Source: Bufo bufo (Eukaryota; Chordata; Amphibia; Anura; Bufonidae). From it: 64,000 nt of DNA. Every line of letters starts with the position of its first letter. Position 1 is the stretch's first letter. Shown one piece after another: positions 46,243 to 57,736 of the stretch. Where the stretch lies: assembly GCF_905171765.1 (NCBI RefSeq), contig NC_053389.1, positions 785,112,772 to 785,176,771 on the forward strand, written 5' to 3'. A program made the position numbers and the translations under genes. Under the pieces are notes generated by a model. That model saw only the letters and a program-made list of their open reading frames with translations, was not told the DNA's origin and ran no database searches.

Positions 46243-47286
46243 TTTCACTCTAGTGGTAGCATGAGACGGAGTCTACAACCCACACAAGTGGCTCAGGTAG
46301 TGCAGCTTATCCAGGATGGCACATCAATGCGAGCTGTGGCAAGAAGGTTTGCTGTGTCTGTCAGCGTAGTGTCCAGAGCATGGAGGCGCTACCAGGAGTC
46401 AGGCCAGTACATCAGGAGATGTGGAGGAGGCCGTAGGAGGGCAACAACCCATCAGCAGGACCGCTACCTGCGCCTTTGTGCAAGGAGGAACAGGAGGAGC
46501 ACTGCCAGAGCCCTGCAAAATGACCACCAGCAGGCCACAAATGTGCATATGTCTGCTCAAACGGTCAGAAACAGACTCCATGAGGGTGATATGAGGGCCC
46601 GACGTCCACAGGTGGGGGTTGTGCTTACAGCCCAACACCGTGCAGGACGTTTGGCATTTGCCAGAGAACACTAAGATTGGCAAATTCGCCACTGGCGCCC
46701 TGTGCTCTTCACAGATAAAAGCAGGTTTACACTGAGCACATGTGACAGACGTGACAGAGTCTTGAGACGCCGTGGAGAACGTTCTGCTGCCTGCAACATC
46801 CTCCAGCATGACCGGTTTGGCATTGGGTCAGTAATGGTGTGGGGTGGCATTTCTTTGGAGGGCCACACAGCCCTCCATGTGCTCGCCAGGGGTAGCCTGA
46901 CTGCCATTAGGTACCGAGATGAGATCCTCAGACCCCTTGTGAGACCATATGCTGGTGCGGTTGGCCCTGGGTTCCTCCTAATGCAAGACAATGCTAGACC
47001 TCATGTGGCTGGAGTGTGTCAGCAGTTCCTACAAGACGAAGGCATTGATGCTATGGACTGGCCCGCCCGTTCCCCAGACCTGAATCCAATTGAGCACATC
47101 TGGGACATCATGTCTCGCTCTATCCACCAACGACACGTTGCACCACAGATTGTCCAGGAGTTGGCAGATGCTTTAGTCCAGGTCTGGGAGGAGATCCCTC
47201 AGGAGACCATCCGCCACCTCATCAGGAGCATGCACAGGCGTTGTAGGGAGGTCATACAGGCACGTGGAGGCCACACACACTACTGA
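46240..47286 (+). pseudogene. Tc1 transposase with one in-frame stop
   Basis: Two open parts (46240-46674 and 46702-47286) are in the same frame, separated by TAA at 46672-46674 where a Gln codon is likely ancestral. Features: N-terminal helix-turn-helix ([21 protein letters not shown]), then FTDKSRF, LMQDNARPH and SPDLNPIEHIWD carrying the DDE catalytic triad. The total of about 348 codons is normal for Tc1. Apart from the stop it looks intact, so the element is fairly young. Confidence 0.9.
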
Positions 47287-47550
47287 GCCTCATTTTGACT
47301 TGTTTTTAAGGACATTACATCAAAGTTGGATCAGCCTGTAGTGTGTTTTTCCACTTTAATTTTGAGTGTGACTCCAAATCCAGACCTCCATGGGTTGAAA
47401 ATTTTGATTTCCATTTTTTTATTTTTGTGTGATTTTGTTGTCAGCACATTCAACTATGTAAAGAACAAAGTATTTCAGAAGAATATTTAATTAATTCAGA
47501 TCTAGGATGTGTTATTTTTGTGTTCCCTTTATTTTTTTGAGCAGTGTAAC

Positions 47551-48198
47551 TGTCATGACCGCTACCCCAGCAGCAGTCGTGTCGCACCAGACAGAGGGGA
47601 AGGGGGACCCTTATCTACGGATGGGAATAGTATGGCCACCCCTGACTAACCCTAAGCTGGCACCTGTCTGCCCTGATACCCTAGACGGGGTGTGAACCCG
47701 TGCGGCGAGCAGTATGCCTAAACCCTCAGTCACCCTAACAAGCCTAGAGTGGGGAAAGGCCGATGGGAGCACTAGTCACCATCACTCATGTCTAGGAGAA
47801 CAGCAGGGGAAGACAGCAACAAACAAACTATATCAAAGATAGACTTATCCAGTCATGAGCAGAGAAGGCGATCCCAATCACGACAGTCCACGCCGGACAA
47901 GAGCTCCACAGCAACACCATCAAACGATCTCCTTCAAAGGTCAGAATAGAACTGGAAGTAAGGACTATATCTGGCAATGACTGCAAGTGAAAGTGAAACT
48001 AATATAGTAGCTGGGAGTGGCAGACAGGACTCACCAGAGAAGGATGCCTACAAACTCCCAGTCAGGACAAAAAGGTTCACAAGGCAAAACCCAGATGACA
48101 TACCCTGAACCACGGAGCAAACTCACAAGCTATCGCGAGTAGCAAGTCGCTGCGACCTTCTCCTCCCAGACCTGTCTGGATCAGTCACAGTCGTGACA
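47551..48198 (+). repeat. Gypsy-like solo LTR
   Basis: TGTCATGACC to TCGTGACA, 648 bases, with an exact 5-bp duplication GTAAC (47546-47550, 48199-48203) that includes the last base of the Tc1 element. It therefore inserted after Tc1. Confidence 0.82.
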
Positions 48199-48199
48199 G

Positions 48200-48359
48200 T
48201 AACTTGATCCAGGAGGCATTAGAAGTTACTTCGCTGAGGCTGCTAAAGACTTTATCCCAACCAACCAGTACTGAATGGGCGAGATGCCTTTGCCACCTTT
48301 TACAAGACTGAAAAACAACCCCCATAGATCTACTATGTATTAACAATGAATATACCTTA
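48200..48359 (-). pseudogene. L1/Tx1-type LINE fragment, upstream part
   Basis: Minus-strand translation gives SLSEVTSNASWIKL, which joins in frame to YWHTIQRLNY of the 44935-45237 fragment when the Tc1 and LTR are removed. Further upstream there are frame breaks. Confidence 0.6.
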
Positions 48360-48678
48360 AAGAGGACCTTTCATGGGTCTGGACATTGTTAACTAAGTAG
48401 CAGGACATGTAGAGCGGCGCCCAGGGATCTCCCTGGACTTACTATTATATCTGGGCACCGCTTCGTGCGCCCGCTGTGGCCCCCGTTACTGTCTCCCGCG
48501 CTGTATGCTAATTACTACTATCGGAACATCGGGGAGGAGACATCAGCTTTTCTCCCTGGGCGTTCCTTCTCCCTGGCTGTAGCGCTGTCCTATCGCAGCG
48601 CAGAGCGTCACAGCCAGGGAGAAGGTGCAGTTCAGGGATCCTCGTCCCTGGAAGTAGGGTTCCTACCCTATTACATGT
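48358..48678. mobile_element. truncated T2-type MITE
   Basis: Begins TTAAAGAGGACCTTTCATGG, a common T2-type end, with an internal inverted TCCCTGGCTG segment. The right end is cut by the foldback element at 48679. Confidence 0.5.
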
Positions 48679-50246
48679 AGCTCAAAATAACTCCAGTGAC
48701 ATAAGTAAATCTTCTTGAATAGTGATTTTTAATTATTATGCGGCTTAAATGTGACGTTTCGGCCAACACAGCCTTTTTCAAACTGAAGTACAAACAAAAA
48801 GAAGTATATACAGTAAATAACAATTTGATCCATCACGACAAATATGGTAAACATTAGGTGATTATGTGGCCAGAGATATATCATTCATATCTATGGCATT
48901 TTCCGCGGAAGTCCATGTATTTCTATTCCATGCAAAGAGTGATATGAACATAATACAATTAATGTAGCATCTAACACGTAATATAACAGAAGCATTGTGT
49001 CATAACAACATGATGTCACATGGCGGAAATCCACGACTCATAAAGCATACAATCGTATGAAGGTAGAGGTCCACCAAAATATCACTGGTGTACAGGACGT
49101 TCATCCAAAGCTGTCCCAAAGCGAGTACTGAGTCATCCTAGTTAAGAAAACTTTGTTAAGAGGCTGTGGAGGGGCAGAAACAACAGGGACACTCCCAGGG
49201 GGATGAACAGGTCCTGTTTACCTCACGGGGATAAGATAACTTAAGAGACCTGGACTACTGGCCTACCTGGTGCCGCTCTGTAAGGAACATGGAAGGCGAT
49301 GGCTTGGTCTCACCAAATGTGCTGCTGCACTACCGGAGGATGCCATGTTTTTACCGGTGTGGCCGGCATCTTATGAGGCTTGTGCGCTAAACAGTGGCTG
49401 TCACATGCGCATGCGCCGAGCGCTTTTTAGACCTCAGTATGAGGTCTGTAGCATGGAAGACATCCGGCCGGAGTGATAGTCTCGCGAGACTACGCTCCCG
49501 TGGTGTGAATTTTAAATGTGTGCATGTTAAACTGTGCAGGACAATCGGGGCAGCAACAGTGAAAGAGGGATAATACAGTACAGCGAGAGTGAGAGAATCG
49601 CTATAGGAGGGGATGTAGGGAAGTGAATAGAGAGAAAAGGAAGTTAGAAGGCAGATTATCGAAGGGGGTGAGACAGATCAGGCGTATAGAGAGGACAATG
49701 TTGAAAGACAACAAAAATGAACCAAAACTTAGTAAGTAATGAGCAGGCAAGAAAACAGAAAGTCCAAATAAAAGAGCTGAAAAAAATTGGGCAACTCAGG
49801 ACAAACGAATTAAGGGAAAAGAGAGAAATGAGGGAAAAGAGAGAATTAAGGGAAAAAAGGTGAAGCATGGAATTAAATGAAAGAAGTGAAAGAAAGGTGG
49901 GAAAAATGGAAAAAAAAAGGCAAAAGGAACCAGAAAAAAATGAAAAAGGGGTTAGATGCTACATTAATTGTATTATGTTCATATCACTCTTTGTATGGAA
50001 TAGAAATACATGGACTTCCGCAGAAAATGCCATAGATATGAATGATATATCTCTGGCCACATAACCACCTAATGTTTACTATGTTTGTCGTGATGGATCA
50101 AATTGTTATTTACTGTATATACTTCTTTTTGATTGTACTTCAGTTTGAAAAAGGCCGTGTTGGCCGAAACGTCACATCTAAGCCGCATAATGATTGAAAA
50201 TCACTATTCAAGAAGCTTTACTTATGTCACTGGAGTTATTTTGAGC
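48679..50246. mobile_element. element with 294-bp terminal inverted repeats
   Basis: Arms at 48679-48972 and 49954-50246 are near-perfect inverse copies (AGCTCAAAATAACTCC ... GGAGTTATTTTGAGCT). The arms contain TTGGCCGAAACGTCAC, a motif seen next to retroelements with terminal ribozyme relics. The 1-kb centre has no convincing ORF and a purine-rich section (49610-49960). It may be a Penelope-like derivative with inverted pseudo-LTRs, or a DNA foldback. Confidence 0.55.
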
Positions 50247-50471
50247 TATCATCAGGGTATCGACAGGATTGAATCACAAGGATCGTGGTCAGTAAAGGTT
50301 TGAAAATGTTCAAAAGCATGTCTTAGTTATATGGACAAACAGCATGACTGTTTAGCCTAGGCTTGTCCTTGGTGCACAGTAGACCCCCAGTTGTCATTAA
50401 CCTAAAGGTGGCCACACACATTAGACAAATGTTTTCTGAACCTCTTATGGCGTGCAAGCCACCAGGGTTGT

Positions 50472-50713
50472 AAGGCCACTTTCACACAGCGTTTTGCATC
50501 AATATTTGTAAGCCAAAACCAGGAGAAAACATAAAATGGAAAGACTTTCACCTCTTCTGTAGTTTGAGTCCATCCCTGGTTTTGACTAGCAAATATTGAA
50601 AAATGATGGCCAAATACTGACCACAATGTTTCTGTTCAAACATTCTCTTGGGCGGGAAGTGACAGTGACACTACTTTAAAGAAAACAAGATGCCCAATAT
50701 GAAAGTAGCCATA
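50472..50713. mobile_element. Harbinger-like MITE, diverged
   Basis: Begins GGCCACTTTCACACAGCG; ends ATGAAAGTAGCC. Inverted ends with moderate mutation. Confidence 0.55.
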
Positions 50714-50776
50714 GACTGGCAGATGTCTTACTAATATCGATAGTCTTTGAGGCATCTATCTGTCCTCATACCCTAA

Positions 50777-51100
50777 GGCCTCTTGCACACAAATGTTTTT
50801 TTTTCCATTTACGTTTTTTTGCGTTCCGTATACCATTCATTTCAATGGATCTGCCCAAAAAATGGAAGGTACTCCGTATGCCTTCCGTTTCCGTATTTCC
50901 ATTTTTCCGTTCCGTTGAAAGATAGAACATGTCCTATTATTGTCCGCATAACGGACAAGGATAGTACTGTTCTATCAGGGGCCAGCTGTTCCATTCCGCA
51001 AAATACGGAATGCACACGCATGTCATCCGTATTTTTTGCGGATCCTGTTTTTGCGGACCGCAAAATACTGAAAAAGTCATACGGTCGTGTGCAAGAGGCC
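50777..51100. mobile_element. Harbinger-type MITE next to exon 3
   Basis: GGCCTCTTGCACAC to GTGTGCAAGAGGCC with TAA duplications (50774-50776, 51101-51103). Ends 50 bases from the exon 3 donor site. Confidence 0.8.
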
Positions 51101-51150
51101 TAAGAGAAATAACATTGTGGTATTAAGTATAGTAAATACCCATATCTCAC

Positions 51151-51330
51151 CTTGTAACCCCATGACGCTGCTTATAACCACAATGTGACCACTTCTTCTC
51201 TTCTTCATGGCAGGGAGCAATTCTTTGATCAAGTTCACCACCCCAAAAAAGTTTGTCTCAAAGACTTTCTTCATGTCGTCCATTGAGATGCTTTCAAGGG
51301 GACCAGCCTGGCCTACACCAGCGTTGTTCA
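51151..51330 (-). CDS. RDH8: RDH8 coding exon 3
   Basis: The acceptor is CCCAG just before 51330 and the donor GTGAG starts at 51150. The 180-nt exon encodes residues 90-149 plus the first base of Gly150. It includes NNAG (91-94), the helix with TNFFG containing the catalytic-tetrad Asn116, and the strand HIVVISSVMGLQ with catalytic Ser144, thirteen residues before the catalytic tyrosine as in HSD17B1. A Harbinger-type MITE ends 50 bases beyond the donor site. Confidence 0.94.
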
Positions 51331-51431
51331 CTGGGAATCAACAATGTACATCATATTACAAGAGTTATAACAAACTTCATTCCGTATTAACACCAAACTA
51401 AATGTGTAACTCAACCATGTTGATCGCTTAC

Positions 51432-51593
51432 CAAGGATGTCCACTGTCTGACCAGGCAGCTCTGCTATGCATTTCTTCACTGACTCTTCATTGGTTACAT
51501 CCAGCTGTCTGATTACCAGGGTCTTATTGAAGGACTCTCCAGCTTCTGCTACCAACTTTGCACTCTTGTTGGGGTCTCTCATAGTGGCAATCA
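51432..51593 (-). CDS. RDH8: RDH8 coding exon 2
   Basis: The acceptor AG is at 51595-51594 and the donor GTAAGC starts at 51431. The 162-nt exon encodes VIATMRDPNKS through the conserved RQLDVTNEESV segment to DIL, covering the second and third strands of the SDR Rossmann fold. Both ends split a codon after its first base. The aspartate in QLDV is the conserved adenine-ring-binding residue of classical SDRs. The exon lies only about 100 bases upstream of exon 3, so intron 2 is very short, unlike the other introns. Confidence 0.93.
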
Positions 51594-51600
51594 CTGTTGA

Positions 51601-51892
51601 TAGAGCAAGAGCTTGAGTTCACCATGGAATGTGCTTCTCCAATAAATAAGCAGACTATCAAACTTTGTGATTTTTTTATTCATATACTAAGAACGAGGCA
51701 GTGATGACACAAAGGTCTCTGACAATCTCAGATTTTTGACCAGATATGGCTGCATTGTTCCTGTATGTCTAGTTGATGTGTATTATCGCGGCCTTACTTA
51801 TTTGGCCTAAGCCATCCAGCAAACAAGATGCCCTCAATACTAAGGTATTCTTTCTTTATGGCAGTCTCTATATTTCTTTGGTGCTGCATGGA

Positions 51893-51930
<38 letters not shown>

Positions 51931-52376
51931 ACAGGACTTCTATTATTTAACCTAGAGACTTACTAATACGTCTTATAACCTGCAGGTCCGACTATATGTA
52001 GCAGGAATCTTCGGAAACTTGTGTTACACTGTGACCTCACCTAGACCTATGATTTTACGCATATACCTACCTTTTTGGCTACTAATCTCTTTGAGACTCT
52101 TGATATACCGACAGATCTCCTCTGTCCATTGTATTCTATACTCTGTGTACTAAATCTACTATCCGATTTGCACTATGTACCTTGACATATATTACTAATA
52201 TCTAGGAATATTGTTTTCCTATGTACGTATCTTCATATGTACCATATTTCCTATTTTGCCTCAGGCCGTGAACAACGTCTTGTGATAAGACAGAAACGTT
52301 GGCCAGTATTAATTATTACTTCCTGGATGGATAATAAAGAAGCATTATTAATTCAACTATAAAACGAGTGCCGTGG
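51601..52376. other. RDH8 intron 1 sequence with TA microsatellite and retroelement relic
   Basis: A (TA)n run lies at about 51894-51923. The stretch 52200-52376 includes GACAGAAACGTTGGCC, similar to motifs in the 48679-50246 arms, and is probably a retroelement remnant. No exon seen. Confidence 0.5.
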
Positions 52377-52929
52377 TGTCATGCCCCACTCTGACGATAT
52401 GCGGAGGTCGGCCAGGATAGCAGCACGAGTTTAGTGTTTGTTTTGGAGCCGTGCTGGATCCGCCTCTCATCAAGTGCACTGGGTGGGGTCATTAGTTTAA
52501 ATAGTACACCAGCCCAGTGCTCTGGGCGGATTATACTAATCATTGTGGTCTTGGAAGCTAGGAAGGAAGGTTGGCTGTCTGTTCCAGCTCAGGAAGATAA
52601 GTGTTATTTAAAGTTTGGTTGTTTTGTGTCATCTATCCCATCTAGGTTCTGTGCGAGCAGGCTGCTCCTATTTCCCCACTTCACCATCTCAGGGAACTCA
52701 GGGTTTTGTCAGCCCAGGCACGGGGACACCTCATACCTACCTTAAAGGTCTGTAGGTAAGCTGAGCAGTGCAGGGAAAGAGGTCAGGGATTAGTTAGGAG
52801 GTGACCCTTCCCCTGTCTCTCGCCCAGAGCCTGGTTGGTGCGTTATCTGTTAGACTGAGTGCACGTCCGCCGTGACACGTGGTCATTCCCATTATACTAT
52901 TACCGCAATTACCGCTGAGCACCGTAACA
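52377..52929 (+). repeat. possible solo LTR
   Basis: TGTCATGCCCC to CACCGTAACA has LTR-like termini similar in style to 47551-48198. No matching target duplication was found, so the call is tentative. Confidence 0.35.
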
Positions 52930-55639
52930 AGAAATAGAGGAGTGCCGTCCAAATATATTTTTAGTTGATGTGTAGTGCCCTGGAGCAAGAGTACTTTATA
53001 GTTGGGACCTTTGTGGATATTTGCCCCATTGGTACTATAGAAAACCTCCAACACCCTACTTTATTGCACATTGAAGAGTTAACTTGCACCATGATTTATG
53101 CCATTGTTTATACTTATATTGTCTTGTGTTGTTGAACTGCATTTTATATATTTATTGTGATATATCCTGTTCATTCTCACTGTTATTGTACAGTATTTGC
53201 ACTGCACTGCAGGGAGATTTAATACACAGCCAGCTAATACTGAGAGACTTTGGGACTTTCTACCTATGCACTGAGAAGCTAGTCATTTTTCACAGTTACT
53301 ATAAGAGAATATGCAGAACTAAGTTTTGGAGGGGAAAACAGACACAGTGACCTTTTGACTGTCTAGTTAAGCTCTATCTAGACTGTTGTTTATTTCTGAA
53401 AACTGCTTATTCATTCCCATTGACTTGTATTAAGGGCTCAATACAAGTCTATGGCAGATGGAAATTGCAACATTGTTTCTGTTAGGCGGTGTTTCTCCAA
53501 TAGAAGGTTCTGAATCAGAAACTGTATAAAAAAAAAGTAGTCAGAGCCCCTAGTTGTCTGCAATTAGGGACCAGTGTTCAGTAAGAGAGACTCTGCCAGA
53601 CTTCACCAGTAACCAGAAGAAGATGCTGAGATGGAGATATTCTGCCACAGTCAGTGGGTCACTAGCCCTTTGATCAGTGATGCAGCCATCTCAGGCCTTT
53701 TCTCAGCACAGAACCTTCTTCTACCAGAGGGGAGACTGGACAAACCAGTTAACTGCATTGCCTGTATTGTTTTGCACTTAAGTTCCTCCAGTAAAGAACA
53801 CTGGTTAACTGCAAACCCTGACTCTCTGGACTTATTTCCCATTGGGGTGCACCACGCCTATCATCCTCTCTGTAGAGCAGCAAAATGTGATAACACCTCA
53901 ATGGAGCCACCCCAAACCCAGCCACTGTAGCTGTGTGAAAAGTACATGGATGGTGGGAGGGATGAAGGTGTCCTTTGTGACATGACCCAACTGATCTCCT
54001 TAGTCCAGGTCTGATCCCTTCTTGGCTATGAAACGTTATCATAGCGTTAAGTATTACGCCATGCCAGAATTACGAATAAACAGTTATCACTTTAGATTAC
54101 AAAACACTCCTCCTCATCCCCCGAGCTATCAGTGGGTATTAGTTGGCAGTCATATGGTACTTTAAGAGGCTTCATGATTGGAGGGAATGAGTCTTAAGAA
54201 TAAGCAGATTTGCTTGGAGCAAAAGGTCAGTGTCTGAGACTGAGTAATTTTATTACGAAACCATGTTCCACTTCTCAAAAACAGCAATTGTCCTTAGTGT
54301 ATATATACGAATAAATGTGATACCTGACTATATTACAGGCAAAGCTAGTACAAGAATGAGGTTTTAGGACCACTATGTTTAAAATTGGGGGTCCTCTCTG
54401 AGGAACTAAAATCTGATAAAAAATGTTAAAATGTCATCATGGCTGGTCACTGTTTACTTCGATGCAGTAGTCATGGGCTATATACCCACAAGACCACTAC
54501 AGACAATCACTGGCCTCATTTTTTATAAGATTTTTAGGGAGAATGAAAAAAAAAACAGCAATTCTGCAATTTTTCGGGGTTTTGTTTTTTGGGTTTCAAA
54601 TTTACGATACTCAAAGTGAGATATGACGTTACCTTTATTCTATACCATTAAAGTGATACCAAGTTTCTATTTTTTTATGCATCTACTTTTTAATTTTTGC
54701 ACAATAAAAACATAAAATAAAGTTTTCAGGTTTTTTTTGACCCATATTCTGAGAGCCATAGCTTTCTATTTTTCCGTTCGATGGAGCTGTGTGAGGGTTT
54801 GTGTTTTTTATCGGATAAGTTGATGTTTCTAATGGTATCATTTTGGGGTACATACAACTTTTTGATTACTTTTCAGTGTTCTTCTGCAGTGATGGCCAGT
54901 TTGCCTGCACCCGGAGACAGCATTTGTTTCAGACCAGCTTGTGCACAGGCACAGGTAAGGACTTACCTGTGCATCGCCGAACTTGTGAGTTATGATGGCA
55001 GCTCGCATGTGTTCGCGGGCGAACACTGCGAACTGGCCATCACTGTTCTTCTGTCAATAGCTGCAGTAACCAGACATGGCCACTACAAAGTGTACGGCGC
55101 TGTGCTGTTCTGGTGCCTGGTTCAGGTGCAGAGTTGCTCCTGCTAACAGCTGATCGGTGAAAGTGCCAACCAGGAGTTGAATACCTGACGATTACCTATT
55201 TCAGAAGGCTAACGCTGTTGTCACACATAGGTAAATATACGGTGGTGCCTGCGCTAACGCTATTAGATTTTCTCTATATGCACTCAGGCAGACAGAGCCG
55301 CTGCTTGGTACCTGGATGGATTACGGCTGCTCCGATCCAAAATGGTAAGTATAAAGAAGGAAATGAACAAACTAATGTTCGGTACCAGCGCTGGGGATGT
55401 ATTAGTTTAGTAATTACCTTGTTCCGGCAGGACCTGGGGTATGGTCAAATGAGGTATGCACCGACTGTCCGGTCTGGCAGTAGGATGAAATAATTCTGCA
55501 GTGCTTCTTACTTGCTTGTTGCTTCTTGCTCAACCTCTGAGCGCGTATGCCGCCCCGGCCGGTGGCTGGCGTGCGCGCGAGGGAGCTGTGTTGGTACAGG
55601 GTTCCGGAGCGTGCGGCGTGACGTCACGACTGACCTACG
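52930..55639. other. RDH8 intron 1 sequence, no gene seen
   Basis: Contains scattered AT-rich repeat remnants. ATGGTATCATTTTGGGGTAC near 54833 recurs at about 22207, marking a dispersed family. No exon, RNA gene or intact element is recognised. Confidence 0.45.
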
Positions 55640-55663
55640 GAGTGATCCAGAGACCAAAAAGCA

Positions 55664-55705
55664 ATCCTACGCGTTACGAAGCCTACGGGCTTCTTCGTCA
55701 GGGAT
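55664..55705 (-). ncRNA. degenerate hammerhead ribozyme of the Penelope-like element
   Basis: On the minus strand ATCC-CTGACGA, a 6-bp stem II GAAGCC/GGCTTC, then GTAA instead of GAAA, CGCG, TA and GGAT. Stem I (ATCC/GGAT) pairs fully. The core A to T change should abolish cleavage. Hammerhead motifs are known from Penelope-like elements. Confidence 0.6.
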
Positions 55706-55876
55706 AGTTGTTCTGTTTGTACTCTGGGTTAAATAGGTGCCCGGTCCCCATGGCAACTGCTATTTGTTACTTCATCAAACGTACTGCATAAAGTCCTGCA
55801 TAAAATCCTATATGGATAAAGGGTCGCATCCACTTGTTTATAGAAAACATCAATTGGGTTTCACAATAATGGTCAT

Positions 55877-57736
55877 TTAAAATGCAAATAACTCCATCTC
55901 ACGGTTAAGGCCATTTGGTGCTAGGGAATTCAATCTGAATATCCATTTGCTTTCACATCTCGACATTCGTTTAATGATATCTCCACCTCTCAGATTTGGT
56001 TTTATTTTTTCAATACCCCCAAAGAAAGAACCAGCAAAACTACCTGCGTGGTGTTGGGTATAATGACGGGACAGAGGATGTCCGTCATATTTTTTCTTTA
56101 TATTGTTGAGATGTTCCCCCATCCTAGTTTTTAATTCACGTTTGGTTCGGCCCACATATATTTTAAAACATGGACATTTAATAAAATATATCACACCTCG
56201 GGTATTGCATGAAATATACTGACTGATTTTGTATTTGTGGTGATTGTCCCCTATTTCTCTAATGGGGAATTTAGTTGTGCCATGTTTGACTTTCCTGCAA
56301 TTTTTACACATTTTACATGGGAAAAAACCTTTTTGTGTCAAGTGACTCAATTTCTTTGTTTGGGGCAGTTTTACAGTGGGCGCTACCATAGTACACAAAT
56401 TTTGCGCTTTCCTAAAGATAAAGGTGGGATTTTTTGGGATCCTGTCACCTATTAGTTTGTCTTGTCGCAACATTTCCCAATGTTTTCTAACAATTCTTTT
56501 GAGGATTGTTGCCCCTTCATTAAATGTAGGGATTTTTATAGGGGCATTGGTGCGGTCATTTGCAGCAAGTTTTTCTGGATCCTGCACTTTATCCTTCAAT
56601 AATAGGTTACGGTTTACCTCTCTAATCTGTTTAATGGTAGGTTCCAAGTCCTCCATTTTATACCCCTTTTCAATAAATTTAATATTGAGGTCTCTGGTTT
56701 CTTCCTCAAAATGACCAATATTTGTGCAATTCCTACGTATCCTGATGTATTGGCTCCGAGGAATGTTCGTGAGCCACGTGGGTAGGTGACAGCTTCTGAG
56801 AGGGATATAACTATTGCAGTCCGTGGGCTTACAGTATGTCTTGGTGCGAATCTGCCCTTCCTCAATAAATATCGTGAAATTCGTGAGATCTAAAAATTTT
56901 TCCTGCTGTTTGCTAAATTTGGGTGTGAACTCTAGATAAAATTCATTTTTATTTAAATCATTTAAAAAGTGGTTCAGTCCAGATTCCCCACCCTTCCAAA
57001 TAAAAACAATATCATCGATAAAACGTCTCCATAGGACCAGATTCGCACCGAGTCTGCCCTGGGGGAAGATGGTAGTGTCCTCCCAGTGGCCCATGTATAA
57101 ATTAGCGAAACTCGGTGCGAATCTGGTCCCCATCGCAGTACCCCATGTCTGCAAATAAAACTCCTGGTTAAATTTAAAATAATTATGTGTGAGAATAAAA
57201 CTAATACAATCGCCAGTAAATTCTATTTGTTCTTTCGGCATATTACCATCTTTTTCTAAAAAGTATTCCGTAGCTGTCCTGCCTTTTGTATTCTCAATCA
57301 CGGTATATAGGGAGGTGACATCCAGGGTCCCCAGGATATAGTTATCCTCCCATTTTATATCTTCCAGAAGTTGTAAAATGTGTTTGGTATCTTTAAGATA
57401 CGCTGGAAGTTTCTGAACATGATTCTGTAATAAAGTGTCCACATATTTGGATAGATTGGCCGTCAGACTGTCTATCCCTGAAATGATCGGGCGACCAGGT
57501 GGGTTTGTTGGATTTTTGTGGATTTTTGGCAAATAGTAAAAGATCGAAATCTTGTGGCATTGGTTATTAATAAATTGTGCTTCATCACCAGTTAAAATGC
57601 CTCTCATTTTACCTTTTTTGACCAGGGATCCAAGTTTTTGTTTGTATGTGTTGGTTGGATCAAAGCTCAGTTTTTTATATGTCTTTTTGTCACTAAGGAG
57701 TCGTATTGATTCACTATTATAGGAGTCCTCATCCAA
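55877..57736 (-). CDS. Penelope-like reverse transcriptase and GIY-YIG endonuclease (main part)
   Basis: An open frame of 619 codons. RT motifs: YLPKIHKNP (residues 68-76), LDVTSLYT (138-145, first catalytic Asp), AMGTRFAPSFAN (201-212) and FIDD (239-242, catalytic pair). A Cys-rich linker (KMCKNCRK) precedes the GIY-YIG nuclease from about residue 514 (GVIYF ... IYVGRTKRELKTRMGEH). The methionine at its start is internal; the protein begins upstream at 58313 or before, across a one-base frameshift. The enzyme would copy element RNA at nicked chromosomal DNA. The catalytic residues all appear present. Confidence 0.88.
   Translation of the reverse strand: MDEDSYNSESIRLLSDKKTYKKLSFDPTNTYKQKLGSLVKKGKMRGILTGDEAQFINNQCHKISIFYYLPKIHKNPTNPPGRPIISGIDSLTANLSKYVDTLLQNHVQKLPAYLKDTKHILQLLEDIKWEDNYILGTLDVTSLYTVIENTKGRTATEYFLEKDGNMPKEQIEFTGDCISFILTHNYFKFNQEFYLQTWGTAMGTRFAPSFANLYMGHWEDTTIFPQGRLGANLVLWRRFIDDIVFIWKGGESGLNHFLNDLNKNEFYLEFTPKFSKQQEKFLDLTNFTIFIEEGQIRTKTYCKPTDCNSYIPLRSCHLPTWLTNIPRSQYIRIRRNCTNIGHFEEETRDLNIKFIEKGYKMEDLEPTIKQIREVNRNLLLKDKVQDPEKLAANDRTNAPIKIPTFNEGATILKRIVRKHWEMLRQDKLIGDRIPKNPTFIFRKAQNLCTMVAPTVKLPQTKKLSHLTQKGFFPCKMCKNCRKVKHGTTKFPIREIGDNHHKYKISQYISCNTRGVIYFIKCPCFKIYVGRTKRELKTRMGEHLNNIKKKYDGHPLSRHYTQHHAGSFAGSFFGGIEKIKPNLRGGDIIKRMSRCESKWIFRLNSLAPNGLNREMELFAF

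Larger units (their letters stand above)
45238..47546 (+). mobile_element. Tc1-type transposon inserted in the LINE
   Basis: Perfect terminal repeats CACTGCTCAAAAAAATAAAG and inverse, with TA borders (45236-45237, 47547-47548). Carries a nearly full transposase (46240-47286) with one stop. A CR1/L2 LINE is inserted upstream of the gene. Confidence 0.92.

Noticed and set aside
51930..52376. Possible extra RDH8 exon between exons 1 and 2
   Set aside because: Exon 1 joins exon 2 in phase with a complete Val36 codon and the protein already matches the family length.
52377..52929. Firm solo LTR call
   Set aside because: Termini fit, but no target duplication is present, so it is kept only as a low-confidence feature.
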